Of a stretch of 64,000 bases of DNA, positions 47,346 through 56,358 are shown piece by piece. A program made the position numbers and the translations under genes. The stretch is from positions 186,001 through 250,000 of the forward strand of contig CAVTIX010000008.1 of the NCBI GenBank assembly GCA_963734725.1, read 5' to 3'. The DNA comes from DASXKD01 sp963734725 (lineage in GTDB: Bacteria > Actinomycetota > Actinomycetes > Streptosporangiales > Streptosporangiaceae). Below the pieces are notes generated by a model. That model searched no databases, was not told where the DNA came from, and saw nothing but the letters and a program-made list of their open reading frames with translations. Positions within the stretch are counted from its first letter, which is position 1; the number at the start of each line of letters is the position of its first letter.

Positions 47346-48536
47346 ATGCGCGAACCCGGGTCACTTCCGTTCCCCGACCGGCCGGCCGGCAGCGACTGCC
47401 TGCCCGGCATTGATCACATCGTGATCTTGATGAAGGAGAACCATTCCTACGACAACTACTTCGGCATGCTCGACCGCGGGGACGGCTTCACCCTCGGACC
47501 CGACGGGAAACCGCTGAACAGCAACCCGGACTCCCACGGGAGCCAGGTGCGGGTCCACCATCTGAGCCTGCCGTTCAACCCGTCGCTGCACCTGAGCCAG
47601 ACCTGGAACTCCTCGCACAAGCAGTGGAACAACGGCGCGATGGATGGGTTCGTCACCACCACCAACAGCACCGACCCCATGGGCTACCTCGCCGGGACCG
47701 ACCTGCCCTGGTACTACGGTTTCGCCCGCGCCTACGGCATCGGCGACCGGTTCTTCTCCTCGGTCCTGGCCCAGACCTTCCCCAACCGCAGGTTTCTCCA
47801 GGCCGGCACCGCGGCGGGCCTGGTGTCCACGTCAATCCCCAACCCGTTCGAGCGCCCGCCGGCCGGCGGGCTGATCTTCGATCAGCTCGACGCCCACGGC
47901 ATCGGCTGGGCCAACTACTTCGTCGAGGTCCCCGAGGTCGGGCTGTGGCCGCGCAACCTGCTGAAGTACCGCGATCACCTGCACGACATCGGCGATTTCT
48001 ACGACGACTGCCGCGAGGGCAGGCTGCCCCCGGTCACCCTGCTCACCACCGAGGTCCTCCTCGCCTCCGAGGGGGAGTACCAGGATGACCAGGTCGGGGA
48101 GGCGTTCACTGCCACCCTGTTCGAGGCAGCGGCGGCCGGGCCGCAGTGGCAGCACATGCTGTTCATCATCAACTGGGATGAGGGCGGCGGCTTCTACGAC
48201 CACGCCCCGCCACCAGCGGCCGTCCCGCCGGACGACATCCCGCCGGACATCCACGTGCCCCCGGACGAGCCCGGCGGCTACGACCGGTACGGGTTCCGCG
48301 TCCCTTGCCTGGTCGGCTCGCCGTTCGCCAAGCCGGGCCACGTCTCGTCGGTGGTCTACGACCACACCTCGATCCTGGCCACCATCGAGCACAAGTGGAA
48401 CCTGCCGGCGCTGACCCGGCGGGACGCGGCCGCGACCCCGCTGACCGACTTCATCGACCTCAGCAAGCCGCCGCAGTTCACCACCCCGGCGCCGCTCCCC
48501 CGCCCAGCGATCTGGCCGTTCACGGGGGTGAAGTAG
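47346..48536 (+). CDS. Phosphoesterase family protein (phospholipase C/acid phosphatase-like)
   Basis: A 396-residue enzyme from ATG 47346. IDHIVILMKENHSYDNYFG is the family signature with metal and nucleophile region, and later INWDEGGGFYDHAPPP and VYDHTSILATIEHKW carry further metal ligands. It would hydrolyse phosphodiesters or phosphomonoesters. No signal peptide is visible, unlike secreted relatives. The start has no strong SD. Confidence 0.85.
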   Translation: MREPGSLPFPDRPAGSDCLPGIDHIVILMKENHSYDNYFGMLDRGDGFTLGPDGKPLNSNPDSHGSQVRVHHLSLPFNPSLHLSQTWNSSHKQWNNGAMDGFVTTTNSTDPMGYLAGTDLPWYYGFARAYGIGDRFFSSVLAQTFPNRRFLQAGTAAGLVSTSIPNPFERPPAGGLIFDQLDAHGIGWANYFVEVPEVGLWPRNLLKYRDHLHDIGDFYDDCREGRLPPVTLLTTEVLLASEGEYQDDQVGEAFTATLFEAAAAGPQWQHMLFIINWDEGGGFYDHAPPPAAVPPDDIPPDIHVPPDEPGGYDRYGFRVPCLVGSPFAKPGHVSSVVYDHTSILATIEHKWNLPALTRRDAAATPLTDFIDLSKPPQFTTPAPLPRPAIWPFTGVK

Positions 48537-48685
48537 GGCTGGGAACCGCCGCCCTAGCCACCCGTGGGGCCGCCCCGGACCTCCGCAGCTGTCAGTGCCC
48601 CAGTGATTGTCACGGTTGGCGCAACCACGACAAAAGAATGATGGCTGGCGCAACCATGACAAACGACCCGGGCATCGGGAGTGGC

Positions 48686-49648
48686 TCAGCCGCCGCCTTC
48701 GGCGCGGCGCGCGCGGGCGCGGCGCCTGCCCTCATGCATGGCCTGGACCCGGGCGATCGGGATCGCGCGGCCCTCCTCGATCAGGTCCGCGGCGAGCGAC
48801 TGCGGGGCTGGCATCTCCCCGGCCCACGGCGCCGCGCCGGCCAGCAGTTGAGGCGCGGTGAGCACGGTGAAGTCGACGGGCGTCACCTGGTCAAGGTCGG
48901 CCCAGGGCACCGGGAACGACACCGGGACGCCGGGCCGGGCCCGCGGGCTGTAGGCGGCCGCCACGGTCGCCCCGCCCGCCCTGGTCGAGTCGAGGAACAC
49001 CTTGCCCTCGCGCTCATCCTTGACGAACGCCGTGGTGGCGAGAACGGGGTCCAGGCGTTCGGCGCGGGCAGCGATCGCCCGGGTGGCCGACGCCACTTCC
49101 TCGGCGGTCGCCTGCTCGGTGACCGGCACGAACACGTGCACGCCCTTGGCCCCGCTGGTCTTGACCGCACCGGCCAGGCCGGCCCCGGCCAGGGCCTCCC
49201 GGACCAGGCCGGCGGCGCGGACGGCCAGGCCGAACGCCCCCGCCTCCGGCGGGTCGAGGTCGAGGATGAGGTACGTGGGGTGCTCCCAGTGCCCGGCACG
49301 GACCAGCATGGGGTGGTACTCCACGGCACGCTGGTTGGCGAACCAGAGCAGGGTGCGGCGGTCGTTGCACAGGGCGTAGGACACCTCGCGCTTGGAGGCC
49401 TCCGCCCACAGCGGCACCCTACGGACCCAGTCCGGCGTGTACTTCGGGACGTTCTTCTGCATAAAGGGGGCCTGCCCGCGCAGCACGCGGATCACCGACA
49501 AGGGGCGGTCGGCCAGTTCCCCGATAAGCAGCCCGTGGACCGCGTCCAGATAGTCAACCAGATCACGTTTAGTCACCCCGGCGCCTTCGAAAAGCGGTTC
49601 ACCGAGATTGGTCAAAGACACCCCATCGCGTACCTCATCACTGCCCAT
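48686..49648 (-). CDS. LigD-type primase-polymerase domain protein (NHEJ)
   Basis: A 320-residue stand-alone polymerase domain of the archaeo-eukaryotic primase fold. The catalytic acid pair is Asp130 and Asp132 in LILDLDPPEAG; KTSGAKGVHVFVP provides the substrate loop, and the third acidic residue is probably in PVSFPVPWADLDQVTP. Such proteins fill gaps during Ku-dependent end joining. Neither Ku nor a ligase is in the window, so partners must be elsewhere. ATG 49648 without obvious SD. Confidence 0.88.
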   Translation of the reverse strand: MGSDEVRDGVSLTNLGEPLFEGAGVTKRDLVDYLDAVHGLLIGELADRPLSVIRVLRGQAPFMQKNVPKYTPDWVRRVPLWAEASKREVSYALCNDRRTLLWFANQRAVEYHPMLVRAGHWEHPTYLILDLDPPEAGAFGLAVRAAGLVREALAGAGLAGAVKTSGAKGVHVFVPVTEQATAEEVASATRAIAARAERLDPVLATTAFVKDEREGKVFLDSTRAGGATVAAAYSPRARPGVPVSFPVPWADLDQVTPVDFTVLTAPQLLAGAAPWAGEMPAPQSLAADLIEEGRAIPIARVQAMHEGRRRARARRAEGGG

Positions 49649-49863
49649 GTGGGCAAGCTAGCACGTCAATGGCGGTGCAGCATTGCTAAGTCATTGGCGT
49701 AACTATGCAGGATAATTCCGCTCTCGTGATCGGAATATGTCACTTCCCGTGGCAGGCTCAATTGCTGTGCTGAGGCTGGGCCATGCTGTCGCGGAACCCC
49801 GGATCCGCTTTGCCGGGATGCCGTGCGTCATGCGTGCCCCATCACCCGTTGGAGCGGAGAGCG

Positions 49864-51876
49864 GTGCGAGGAGCAGGCAACGAGGGGCCCCGGAGCGACG
49901 ACGCGGGCGTAGCGGCACATGACGTCAGGGAGGCGGGCGAACCGGAACCGGGGGTCCGGGCGGGCGGGCCGGGGGTAACGTCCGCCACGATCACGCCGGG
50001 TGCAGCGTCCGCCACGATCACGGCGCATCCTGCGGCGCCCGCCAGGGTCCCGGCGCCCCCGGCGGGGACGGCCTGGCGGCGGGCACGGCCGGCAGGCCGT
50101 GCGCTGGCCAGCAGCCCGCTCGGCCGGCACCTGGCGCTCCTGGCCTGCTACACCGCGGTGGGCATCGCGGTGACCTGGCCACGGGCCACCTGGCTGGCCG
50201 AGGGGAAGCTCCCGGCGACCCGGGACGGGGGCGTCTACGTCTGGGACTTCTGGTGGATGGCCCACGCGGTGGAGCACCTGAGCAACCCGTGGTTCACCCG
50301 CTCGATCGTCGCCCCGTCCGGGGTCCAGCTCGGCTACCACGCCCTGATGCCCCTCGAGGGCGTGCTGCTGCTGCCGGTCACGCTGGTGTTCGGCCCGTCC
50401 GCCTCATACAACTTGCTGTCGATCCTCATGCCCGGGCTGATGTGCTACGCCGGGTACCGGGTGGCCCGGCTGTGGCTGCCCACGCAGACCGGGGCGGTCT
50501 TCGCCGGCGCGTTCTTCGGGCTGTCCTCCATCATGGCCTGGCACGCCTGGTACCAGCTCAACCTGGCCGCCGGGGCGGTGTTCCTGCCGCTAGCGCTGGA
50601 GGCCGCGGTGCGGCTGCGCCGGCAGCCAGCGCGCAGGCACGCGGTGATCCTCGGCGTGGTCGTCGGCGCCAGCCTGCTCACCGACCAGGAGTCGTTCGTC
50701 CTGGTGCTGATCGTGGTGCTGGCCGCCCTGGCGCCGTGGCTGGTCAGCCCCGCGTGGCGGCAGCGGCTGGCGGCGGCCGCCACCGCCGCGGTGGTGTCCC
50801 TGCTGGTGGCCAGCCCGCAGATCGCGGCCATGGTGGCGCAGACCCGAGCGGGCGGCGGCGCGATCCCGGCCGGCACGGTGGCCTCCGACTACGCGTATTC
50901 CGGCACCGAGTTCCCCGCCTTGTTCGGCGTGTCCCCCCGCGCGGTCCGCCTCGGCCTGACCTGGCTGAAGCCGATCAGCTACCGCGGTCACGTGCTCGAC
51001 GGGGTGCTCACCTTCGGCCTGGCGCTGTCCGTGCTGGCCGTGGCCGGCCTGGTGGTCTCCTGGCGGCGGCGCGGCGCCTGGAAGCTCGCGCTGCTGTGGC
51101 TCGCGAGCGCGGCCCTGGCGCTGGGCTCGGTGCTGAGGATCGGCGCCCACACCTACATGCCCCTCGCGCAGACCTGGCACGGCGTCCGGCTTTCCGGCGC
51201 CATGCCGTTCACCTGGTTCGTGCAGCTGCCGGGGATGGCCGGGTTCCGCGAAGCCGGCCGGCTCACCATGCTCGGGGTGCTGCCCGCCGCGCTGCTGGCC
51301 GGCGCCGCGGTGGACTGGCTCCGCCGGCGCGCGGCGCTGCTGCTGATCCCGGTGCTCGTCCTCGCGGCGCTGGAGGCCGGCTGGGCGGGCAACCTCGCGG
51401 TCGGCACCATGCCCACCACCCGGCCGGCCCTGGACCGGCCGATCGCCGCCGACCACTCCGGGTCGATCGTGGTCAACGTGCCGTTCGGCGTCCGGGGCGG
51501 CGTGCCGCTGCCCCGGGAGGGCGACCCGTTCGACCCCGAGGCGCAGGTGCTGGCGACCGCCGACGGCCACCCGCGCGCGGTGGGCTACCTGTCCCGGCTG
51601 CCCGAGCCCGCGCTGAGGGCCGTGCGGCGGAACCCGTTCTACGCCGGGCTGCTGAGTGCCCAGGGCCAGCCGCGCGGCCTCGTCGAGTCGGTCACCGGCT
51701 ACCGCAGCTACCCGGCCCTGCTCGCCGCCGCGCGCGCCGCCGCGCGCCGGATGGACGTCGGCTGGGTGATCGTCTGGCAGGCGTCCCCGGAGGTGCTGCG
51801 CTACCTGGCGAATACCGGCTTCCGTTTCGACTACGCCGCCGACGGCGCGCTGGTGTACCGGCTCGCGCCTGCCTGA
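49864..51876 (+). CDS. Large polytopic membrane protein, GT-C glycosyltransferase-like
   Basis: About 670 residues from GTG 49864 with GGAGCGGAG upstream; the frame is open further back. After a hydrophilic Ala/Pro-rich N-terminus of about 85 residues come around 10-12 helices and a C-terminal soluble domain. The first loop holds RDGGVYVWDFWW, suggestive of the acidic loop of polyprenyl-linked GT-C enzymes. Function beyond that is not clear. A short agmatinase-like gene follows. Confidence 0.7.
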   Translation: MRGAGNEGPRSDDAGVAAHDVREAGEPEPGVRAGGPGVTSATITPGAASATITAHPAAPARVPAPPAGTAWRRARPAGRALASSPLGRHLALLACYTAVGIAVTWPRATWLAEGKLPATRDGGVYVWDFWWMAHAVEHLSNPWFTRSIVAPSGVQLGYHALMPLEGVLLLPVTLVFGPSASYNLLSILMPGLMCYAGYRVARLWLPTQTGAVFAGAFFGLSSIMAWHAWYQLNLAAGAVFLPLALEAAVRLRRQPARRHAVILGVVVGASLLTDQESFVLVLIVVLAALAPWLVSPAWRQRLAAAATAAVVSLLVASPQIAAMVAQTRAGGGAIPAGTVASDYAYSGTEFPALFGVSPRAVRLGLTWLKPISYRGHVLDGVLTFGLALSVLAVAGLVVSWRRRGAWKLALLWLASAALALGSVLRIGAHTYMPLAQTWHGVRLSGAMPFTWFVQLPGMAGFREAGRLTMLGVLPAALLAGAAVDWLRRRAALLLIPVLVLAALEAGWAGNLAVGTMPTTRPALDRPIAADHSGSIVVNVPFGVRGGVPLPREGDPFDPEAQVLATADGHPRAVGYLSRLPEPALRAVRRNPFYAGLLSAQGQPRGLVESVTGYRSYPALLAAARAAARRMDVGWVIVWQASPEVLRYLANTGFRFDYAADGALVYRLAPA

Positions 51877-51934
51877 TGGCCCCGCCATCGGCCGGGCATA
51901 CTGGTGGCCTCGGCAACTGATCTTGGGAGGCCCA

Positions 51935-53056
51935 ATGGGGCGGGGTGGCGGGGCCGGAGCTAGCGGAGCGCGGGGTGGCGGGGCCGGAGCTAGCGGAGCG
52001 CGGGGTGGCGGGGCCGGAGCTAGCAGGCCCAGGCTTGGCGGGATGTACGGCCCGGACGTCACGTTCCTCGGCGTCCCCCGGGCCGACCTGGCGGATCCCG
52101 GTGCCTGGGCGGGGGCCGAGGTGCTGATCATCGGCGCTCCGTTCGACGGCGGCACGTCGCACCGCCCGGGGACGCGGTTCGGCCCGCAGGCGATCCGGTC
52201 CACCGACTACCTGCCGCACGACGGCGCCCGCCCGCACCTCGCCCTTGGCGTGGACCCACTGGCCGAACTGCGGGTCGCCGACGCGGGGGACGTGGAGATG
52301 CCCTCGGGCGACACGCAGGCGTCGCTGGCCCGGCTGGAGCAAGCCGTGCAGGCCGCGTGCGAGGCCGGCGCCTTCCCGGTGGTCCTCGGCGGCGACCACA
52401 CCATCACGCTCCCGGACGCGACCGGAACCGCGCGGCACGTCGGCTGGGGCCGGGTGTCGGTGATCCACTTCGACGCGCACGCCGACACCGGGGACACCCA
52501 GTTCGGATCGCTGTACGGGCACGGCACGCCGATGCGTCGGCTCATCGAGTCCGGCGCGGTGCGCGGCGACCGGTTCCTGCAGATCGGCCTGCGCGGGTAC
52601 TGGCCGGAACCGGAGACCCTGGACTGGATGGCCGGCCAGTCGATGCGCAGCTTCGAGATGACCGAGGTGGTGACGCGAGGGCTGGACGAATGCCTGTCCG
52701 AGGCGTTCACCATCGCCACCGACGACTGCGACGCGGTGTTCCTATCGGTGGACATCGACGTGGTGGATCCGGGAATGGCCCCGGGGACCGGCACCCCGGA
52801 GCCTGGCGGCCTCACCGCGCGGCAGTTGCTCGACGCGGTGCGCCGGATCGCTATGGAGATGCCGCTGGCGGGCATGGACGTGGTCGAGGTGTCGCCGCCC
52901 TACGACCACGCCGAGATCACCGCCTACCTGGCCGGCCGCGTGGTCCTCGAAGCGCTGTCCGGCATCGCCTGGCGGCGGCGGCGCGACGCGGGCAATCCGG
53001 TCCGCCAGCCGGCCGACCCGCTGCTCGCTAACAGGCATCCTCACCAGGCCAGATAG
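51935..53056 (+). CDS. speB: Agmatinase/arginase-family ureohydrolase
   Basis: A 373-residue enzyme from ATG 51935, SD GGGAGG. The first 32 residues are Gly/Ala repeats not found in the family. The core has all metal motifs: VVLGGDHTITLP, IHFDAHADTG and LSVDIDVVDPGMAPGTGTPEPGG. It would split a guanidino compound to urea and an amine; agmatine is the usual guess, but guanidinobutyrate or similar is equally possible. Arginine deiminase is elsewhere in the window. Confidence 0.88.
   Translation: MGRGGGAGASGARGGGAGASGARGGGAGASRPRLGGMYGPDVTFLGVPRADLADPGAWAGAEVLIIGAPFDGGTSHRPGTRFGPQAIRSTDYLPHDGARPHLALGVDPLAELRVADAGDVEMPSGDTQASLARLEQAVQAACEAGAFPVVLGGDHTITLPDATGTARHVGWGRVSVIHFDAHADTGDTQFGSLYGHGTPMRRLIESGAVRGDRFLQIGLRGYWPEPETLDWMAGQSMRSFEMTEVVTRGLDECLSEAFTIATDDCDAVFLSVDIDVVDPGMAPGTGTPEPGGLTARQLLDAVRRIAMEMPLAGMDVVEVSPPYDHAEITAYLAGRVVLEALSGIAWRRRRDAGNPVRQPADPLLANRHPHQAR
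51941..52030 (+). repeat. Three 30-bp tandem repeats in the agmatinase N-terminus
   Basis: Units at 51941, 51971 and 52001; the first two are identical and the third differs in its last bases. Each encodes a 10-residue Gly/Ala/Arg/Ser unit (RGGGAGASGA). The in-frame period means copy number could vary without breaking the gene. Confidence 0.9.
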
Positions 53057-53079
53057 GTACGATTACAAGTAGTTACCGA

Positions 53080-53098
53080 ATAGATCAAACCGGTCTAT
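53080..53098. promoter_or_regulatory. LysR-type inverted repeat at the regulator promoter
   Basis: ATAGA (53080-53084) and TCTAT (53094-53098) form an inverted repeat with 9-bp spacing, containing a T-N11-A core, 9 bp before the LysR gene start. The block is AT-richer than its surroundings. Autoregulation is likely but inferred. Confidence 0.5.
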
Positions 53099-53107
53099 CA
53101 TTGCTGC

Positions 53108-54109
53108 ATGCTGGACGTGACCAGGCTGCGGGTGCTCGCCGCGGTGGCCCGGCATGGTTCGGTGACCGCGGCCGCCAAGGCGCTCAACTACGCCCAGCCG
53201 TCGGTGAGCCACCACCTGGCCAGGCTGGAGGCGGAGACCGGGACCCAGCTGGTCGAACGGGCCGGCCGGGGAGTCCGGCTCACCGACGCCGGGCGGCTGC
53301 TGGCCGGCCGGGCCGAGGAAATCCTGGGCAGGCTGGACGCGGCCGAGCACGAACTGGCCGCCCACATCGGCCAGCGCGAGGAGCGCATCCGGGTGGCCGG
53401 CTTCCCCTCGGCGCTGGCGACCGTGGTGCCCGCGGCGGCCGCGCGGCTGCGGGCCGACCACCCCGGCGCCGAGCTGCTGCTGGCCGAGGCCGAGCCGCAG
53501 AGCGCGGTGCGGATGCTGCGGGCGGGCCGGGTGGAGGTGGCGCTGGTCTTCTCCTATCTCCAGCAGGGCACGGGTCCGCAGCAGGGCACGGGTCCGCAGC
53601 AGGGCCCGGCGCCGCAGCAAAGCCCGGCCGCCGACCAGGACGGCGGCCCGCGCCCGGGCGGGGACGAGGACGAGGGGGTGCGGGCCAGGACGCTGCTGGA
53701 CGAGCCGGTGCACCTGGTCACCCAGGCCGGGGCGGCGCCCCCGCCGCGGACGGCCGGGCGCCCCCTGGCCGGCTACGCCGAGCACCGCTGGATCGCCGGC
53801 TGCGAGCGCTGCCGCGCCCACCTGCTGTGGCAGTGCGAGCTGGCTGGTTTCGTTCCGCAGATCGCGTTCACCACCGACGACGTGCTGGTCGCCCAGGCGC
53901 TGGCCGCAGCCGGGCTGGGCGTCGCCCTGCTGCCCGACCTGGCCCTGCGCGCAGCCAGGCACCCGGGGGTGCGCGCCGAGCCGCTGCCCGGCGCCCGGCG
54001 CCAGGTGCTCGCGCTGACCTATGGCGAGCCACCCGGCCCGCCCGCAGTCGAGCGCCTGCTCGACGCCCTGGCCGACGCGGCAGCCACAGCCAGGAAGCAG
54101 GCGCCGTGA
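53108..54109 (+). CDS. LysR-family transcriptional regulator
   Basis: A 333-residue regulator. The N-terminal winged helix (LRVLAAVARHGSVTAAAKALNYAQPSVSHHLARLEAE) is canonical. The effector domain holds an inserted Gln/Gly/Pro run (LQQGTGPQQGTGPQQGP) encoded by 18-bp repeats at 53561-53632, followed by an acidic loop; the family has no such insertion there. Three Cys lie in GCERCRAHLLWQCEL. Targets may include the adjacent genes. Confidence 0.88.
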   Translation: MLDVTRLRVLAAVARHGSVTAAAKALNYAQPSVSHHLARLEAETGTQLVERAGRGVRLTDAGRLLAGRAEEILGRLDAAEHELAAHIGQREERIRVAGFPSALATVVPAAAARLRADHPGAELLLAEAEPQSAVRMLRAGRVEVALVFSYLQQGTGPQQGTGPQQGPAPQQSPAADQDGGPRPGGDEDEGVRARTLLDEPVHLVTQAGAAPPPRTAGRPLAGYAEHRWIAGCERCRAHLLWQCELAGFVPQIAFTTDDVLVAQALAAAGLGVALLPDLALRAARHPGVRAEPLPGARRQVLALTYGEPPGPPAVERLLDALADAAATARKQAP

Positions 54110-54143
54110 CCCGGCTAGGCCCCGCGGCCGGGGGCGTGGCCGG

Positions 54144-55694
54144 TCAGATGGCCGCGCCGCGGCCCTGCCAGTAGGGGTCGCGGAGGCGGCGTTTGAGCAG
54201 CTTGCCGCTCGGGTCGCGGGGCATCTCCGCGATGAACTCGATCCTCTTGGGCCGTTTCATCCTTGCCAGCCGCCCCTCGAGCGAGGCGAGAATGCTCGCC
54301 GATAGTTCCGGGCCAGGCGCGACGCCGTCCTCGGGCTGCACCACGGCGACGACCGACTCCCCCCAGTCGTCGTCGGGGATGCCGAACACAGCCACGTCGG
54401 CGACCTGCGGATGCATGATGATCTCGCCCTCGATCTCCGCCGGGTAGATGTTCGCCCCGCCGGAGATGATCATGTCCGCCTTGCGGTCACACAGGAACAG
54501 GTACCCGTCCTCGTCGAGGTAGCCGACGTCGCCGACGGTGAAGAAACCGTCCCGCCTGGCGGCCGCGGTCTTGGCCGGGTCGCCCTTGTACACGAAGTCG
54601 GTCAGGTCCGATCGCAGATACACGGCGCCCGGTACCCCCGGCGGGCATTTTTCGCCGTCCGCCCCGATGACCATGATCGCGCTGATGGGCCACGGCTTGC
54701 CCACCGTGCCGGGCTTGGCCAGCCAGTCCTCCGGCGTGGCCAGCGTGCCGCCGCCCTCGGTCGCCGCGTAGTACTCGTAGATCCGCGGCCCCCACCACTC
54801 CAGCATCGCCCGCTTGACGCCGACCGGGCACGGCGCCGCCGCGTGCAGGATCCAGCGCATCGAGGACAGGTCGTAGCGCTGCCTCGTCTCCGCCGGCAGG
54901 GCCAGCAGCCGGCCGAAGTGAGTGGGCACCATGTGCGTGTTCGTCACCCGGTAGCGCTCCACCAGCTCCAGCGCGCGCTCCGCGTCCCACCCGTCCATAT
55001 AGACAAGGCAATGGCCCATCAAAACGGACGCGCCGCCAAACACTGATACCGCCGTGTGATAGTGCGGCGAGGTGACCAAATGCACGTTCGGCGGGCCCGG
55101 TGTGATCCCGAAGAGCTGCGGCAGCAGCGACGCGAGCTCCGCGGCGTCGTCGGGGTCCAGGCCGGACAGTTCGCGGCGCACGCCCTTGGGCCGCCCGGTG
55201 GTGCCCGAGGTGTAATGCATCGTGGCGCCCGCCACCCGGTCGGCGGGCCTGCCGGGCGACTGGCCCGCACGGACGCTCTCCACCGGGGTGAACCCGGGCA
55301 CCGCCCCGTAACAGATCCGCCCACTGGCGGGCAGGCCGGCCTCGTCCGCGGCCCCCGCCCCGGCCGCGGCGAACCGCTCGTGCACGAAGAACACCTTCGC
55401 CTCGCAGTCCCGCAGGATGTAGGCGATCTCCGGGATGGTGAAGTGCCAGTTGACCGGGGTGAGGTACCACCCGGACTGGAGCGTGGCCAGGTAGATCTCC
55501 AGAGCGGCGATCCCGTTGGGCGCCAGCACCGCCAGCCCGTCGCCGGGGCGCAGGCCGCGGGCGCGCAGCCCGTGGGTCAACTGGTTGACCCGGGCCAGCA
55601 GGTCGCCGGCGGTGTGGGCGGTCCCGTCCGGTTCGATGGCCACGACCTGGCCCGGCTCAGTGAGCGCGCGGCGCCAGAAAACCTGCGATGCCAT
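54144..55694 (-). CDS. Acyl-CoA synthetase (AMP-binding enzyme)
   Basis: A 516-residue adenylating enzyme. P-loop motif MHYTSGTTGRPKGVRR, core motif YEYYAATEGGG, GDVGYLDEDGYLFLCDRKADMI and the catalytic Lys near the end in DPSGKLLKRRLRD are all present. It activates a carboxylic acid, probably fatty or cyclic, as CoA thioester via the acyl-AMP. The exact substrate is not evident. It is monocistronic and converges on the LysR gene. Confidence 0.9.
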   Translation of the reverse strand: MASQVFWRRALTEPGQVVAIEPDGTAHTAGDLLARVNQLTHGLRARGLRPGDGLAVLAPNGIAALEIYLATLQSGWYLTPVNWHFTIPEIAYILRDCEAKVFFVHERFAAAGAGAADEAGLPASGRICYGAVPGFTPVESVRAGQSPGRPADRVAGATMHYTSGTTGRPKGVRRELSGLDPDDAAELASLLPQLFGITPGPPNVHLVTSPHYHTAVSVFGGASVLMGHCLVYMDGWDAERALELVERYRVTNTHMVPTHFGRLLALPAETRQRYDLSSMRWILHAAAPCPVGVKRAMLEWWGPRIYEYYAATEGGGTLATPEDWLAKPGTVGKPWPISAIMVIGADGEKCPPGVPGAVYLRSDLTDFVYKGDPAKTAAARRDGFFTVGDVGYLDEDGYLFLCDRKADMIISGGANIYPAEIEGEIIMHPQVADVAVFGIPDDDWGESVVAVVQPEDGVAPGPELSASILASLEGRLARMKRPKRIEFIAEMPRDPSGKLLKRRLRDPYWQGRGAAI

Positions 55695-55788
55695 GGCCGG
55701 CCCTTTCCGTCAGGGCGTGTCGCCGCCCGCAGGTTCAGGCTACGCTGCGGTATCCGCGGCTGGAAGGCAGCCGGATCGAGAGGGCGAG

Positions 55789-56358
55789 ATGCGCGGCAGG
55801 CACTCCGGGGGCAGGCTGGGCCCCATGGTGGCAGCCGCGGCTGCCGTGGCCGTGGCTGCCGCGGCGCTGGCCGGTTGCGGGTTCAATCTGCCGCCGAAAA
55901 CCAAGCCGCACCCGACACACGCGGCCAACCCGGCCGCCGTCCGGCTCGCGGACGCGCCCGCCCTGCTGGTCCAGTGCGCGATCCGCACCGCCGGGCTCCG
56001 GCCGGGCAGCCAGTCCTGGCTGCAGGGCAGCAGCGTGCGCATCACGACCACGAACGCGGTCGACTTCCAGAACTGGTTCCGCACCCACGACGCCCCCGGC
56101 CCGTACCCGCAGACGTTCGTGATCGACGGGCACCGCACGCACTACCTCGCGTTCGGCGCGACCTGGGTGCGCAAGGGCAGCCTGTGGGCGCCGGCGCACA
56201 CCGCGCGTAACGACCCCGTGGCGCAGCACACCTCGCTGTACGCCTGGTCGGTGTGGGCGGCGGCGCAGGACCGGCTGCCGCCGCCGGTCTGCGGGCCCTC
56301 CGTCACCGCGGCGGGCCTGCAGGCGCAGATCTTCGGCCCGTCCGGCAACCCGTGGTAG
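55789..56358 (+). CDS. Lipoprotein of unknown function
   Basis: A 189-residue protein with signal VAVAAAALAGCGF (lipobox Cys30) and an external domain with two Cys (LVQCAIRT and PPVCGPS). ATG 55789 after GAGGGCG. No family recognised. The stop overlaps the start of the exchanger gene by 7 bp, suggesting a shared operon. Confidence 0.72.
   Translation: MRGRHSGGRLGPMVAAAAAVAVAAAALAGCGFNLPPKTKPHPTHAANPAAVRLADAPALLVQCAIRTAGLRPGSQSWLQGSSVRITTTNAVDFQNWFRTHDAPGPYPQTFVIDGHRTHYLAFGATWVRKGSLWAPAHTARNDPVAQHTSLYAWSVWAAAQDRLPPPVCGPSVTAAGLQAQIFGPSGNPW

Noticed and set aside
48612..48665. Short repeated GGCGCAACCA/GACAAA motifs between convergent genes as a CRISPR or attachment site
   Set aside because: Only two imperfect units with short inverted arms; at most a weak terminator.
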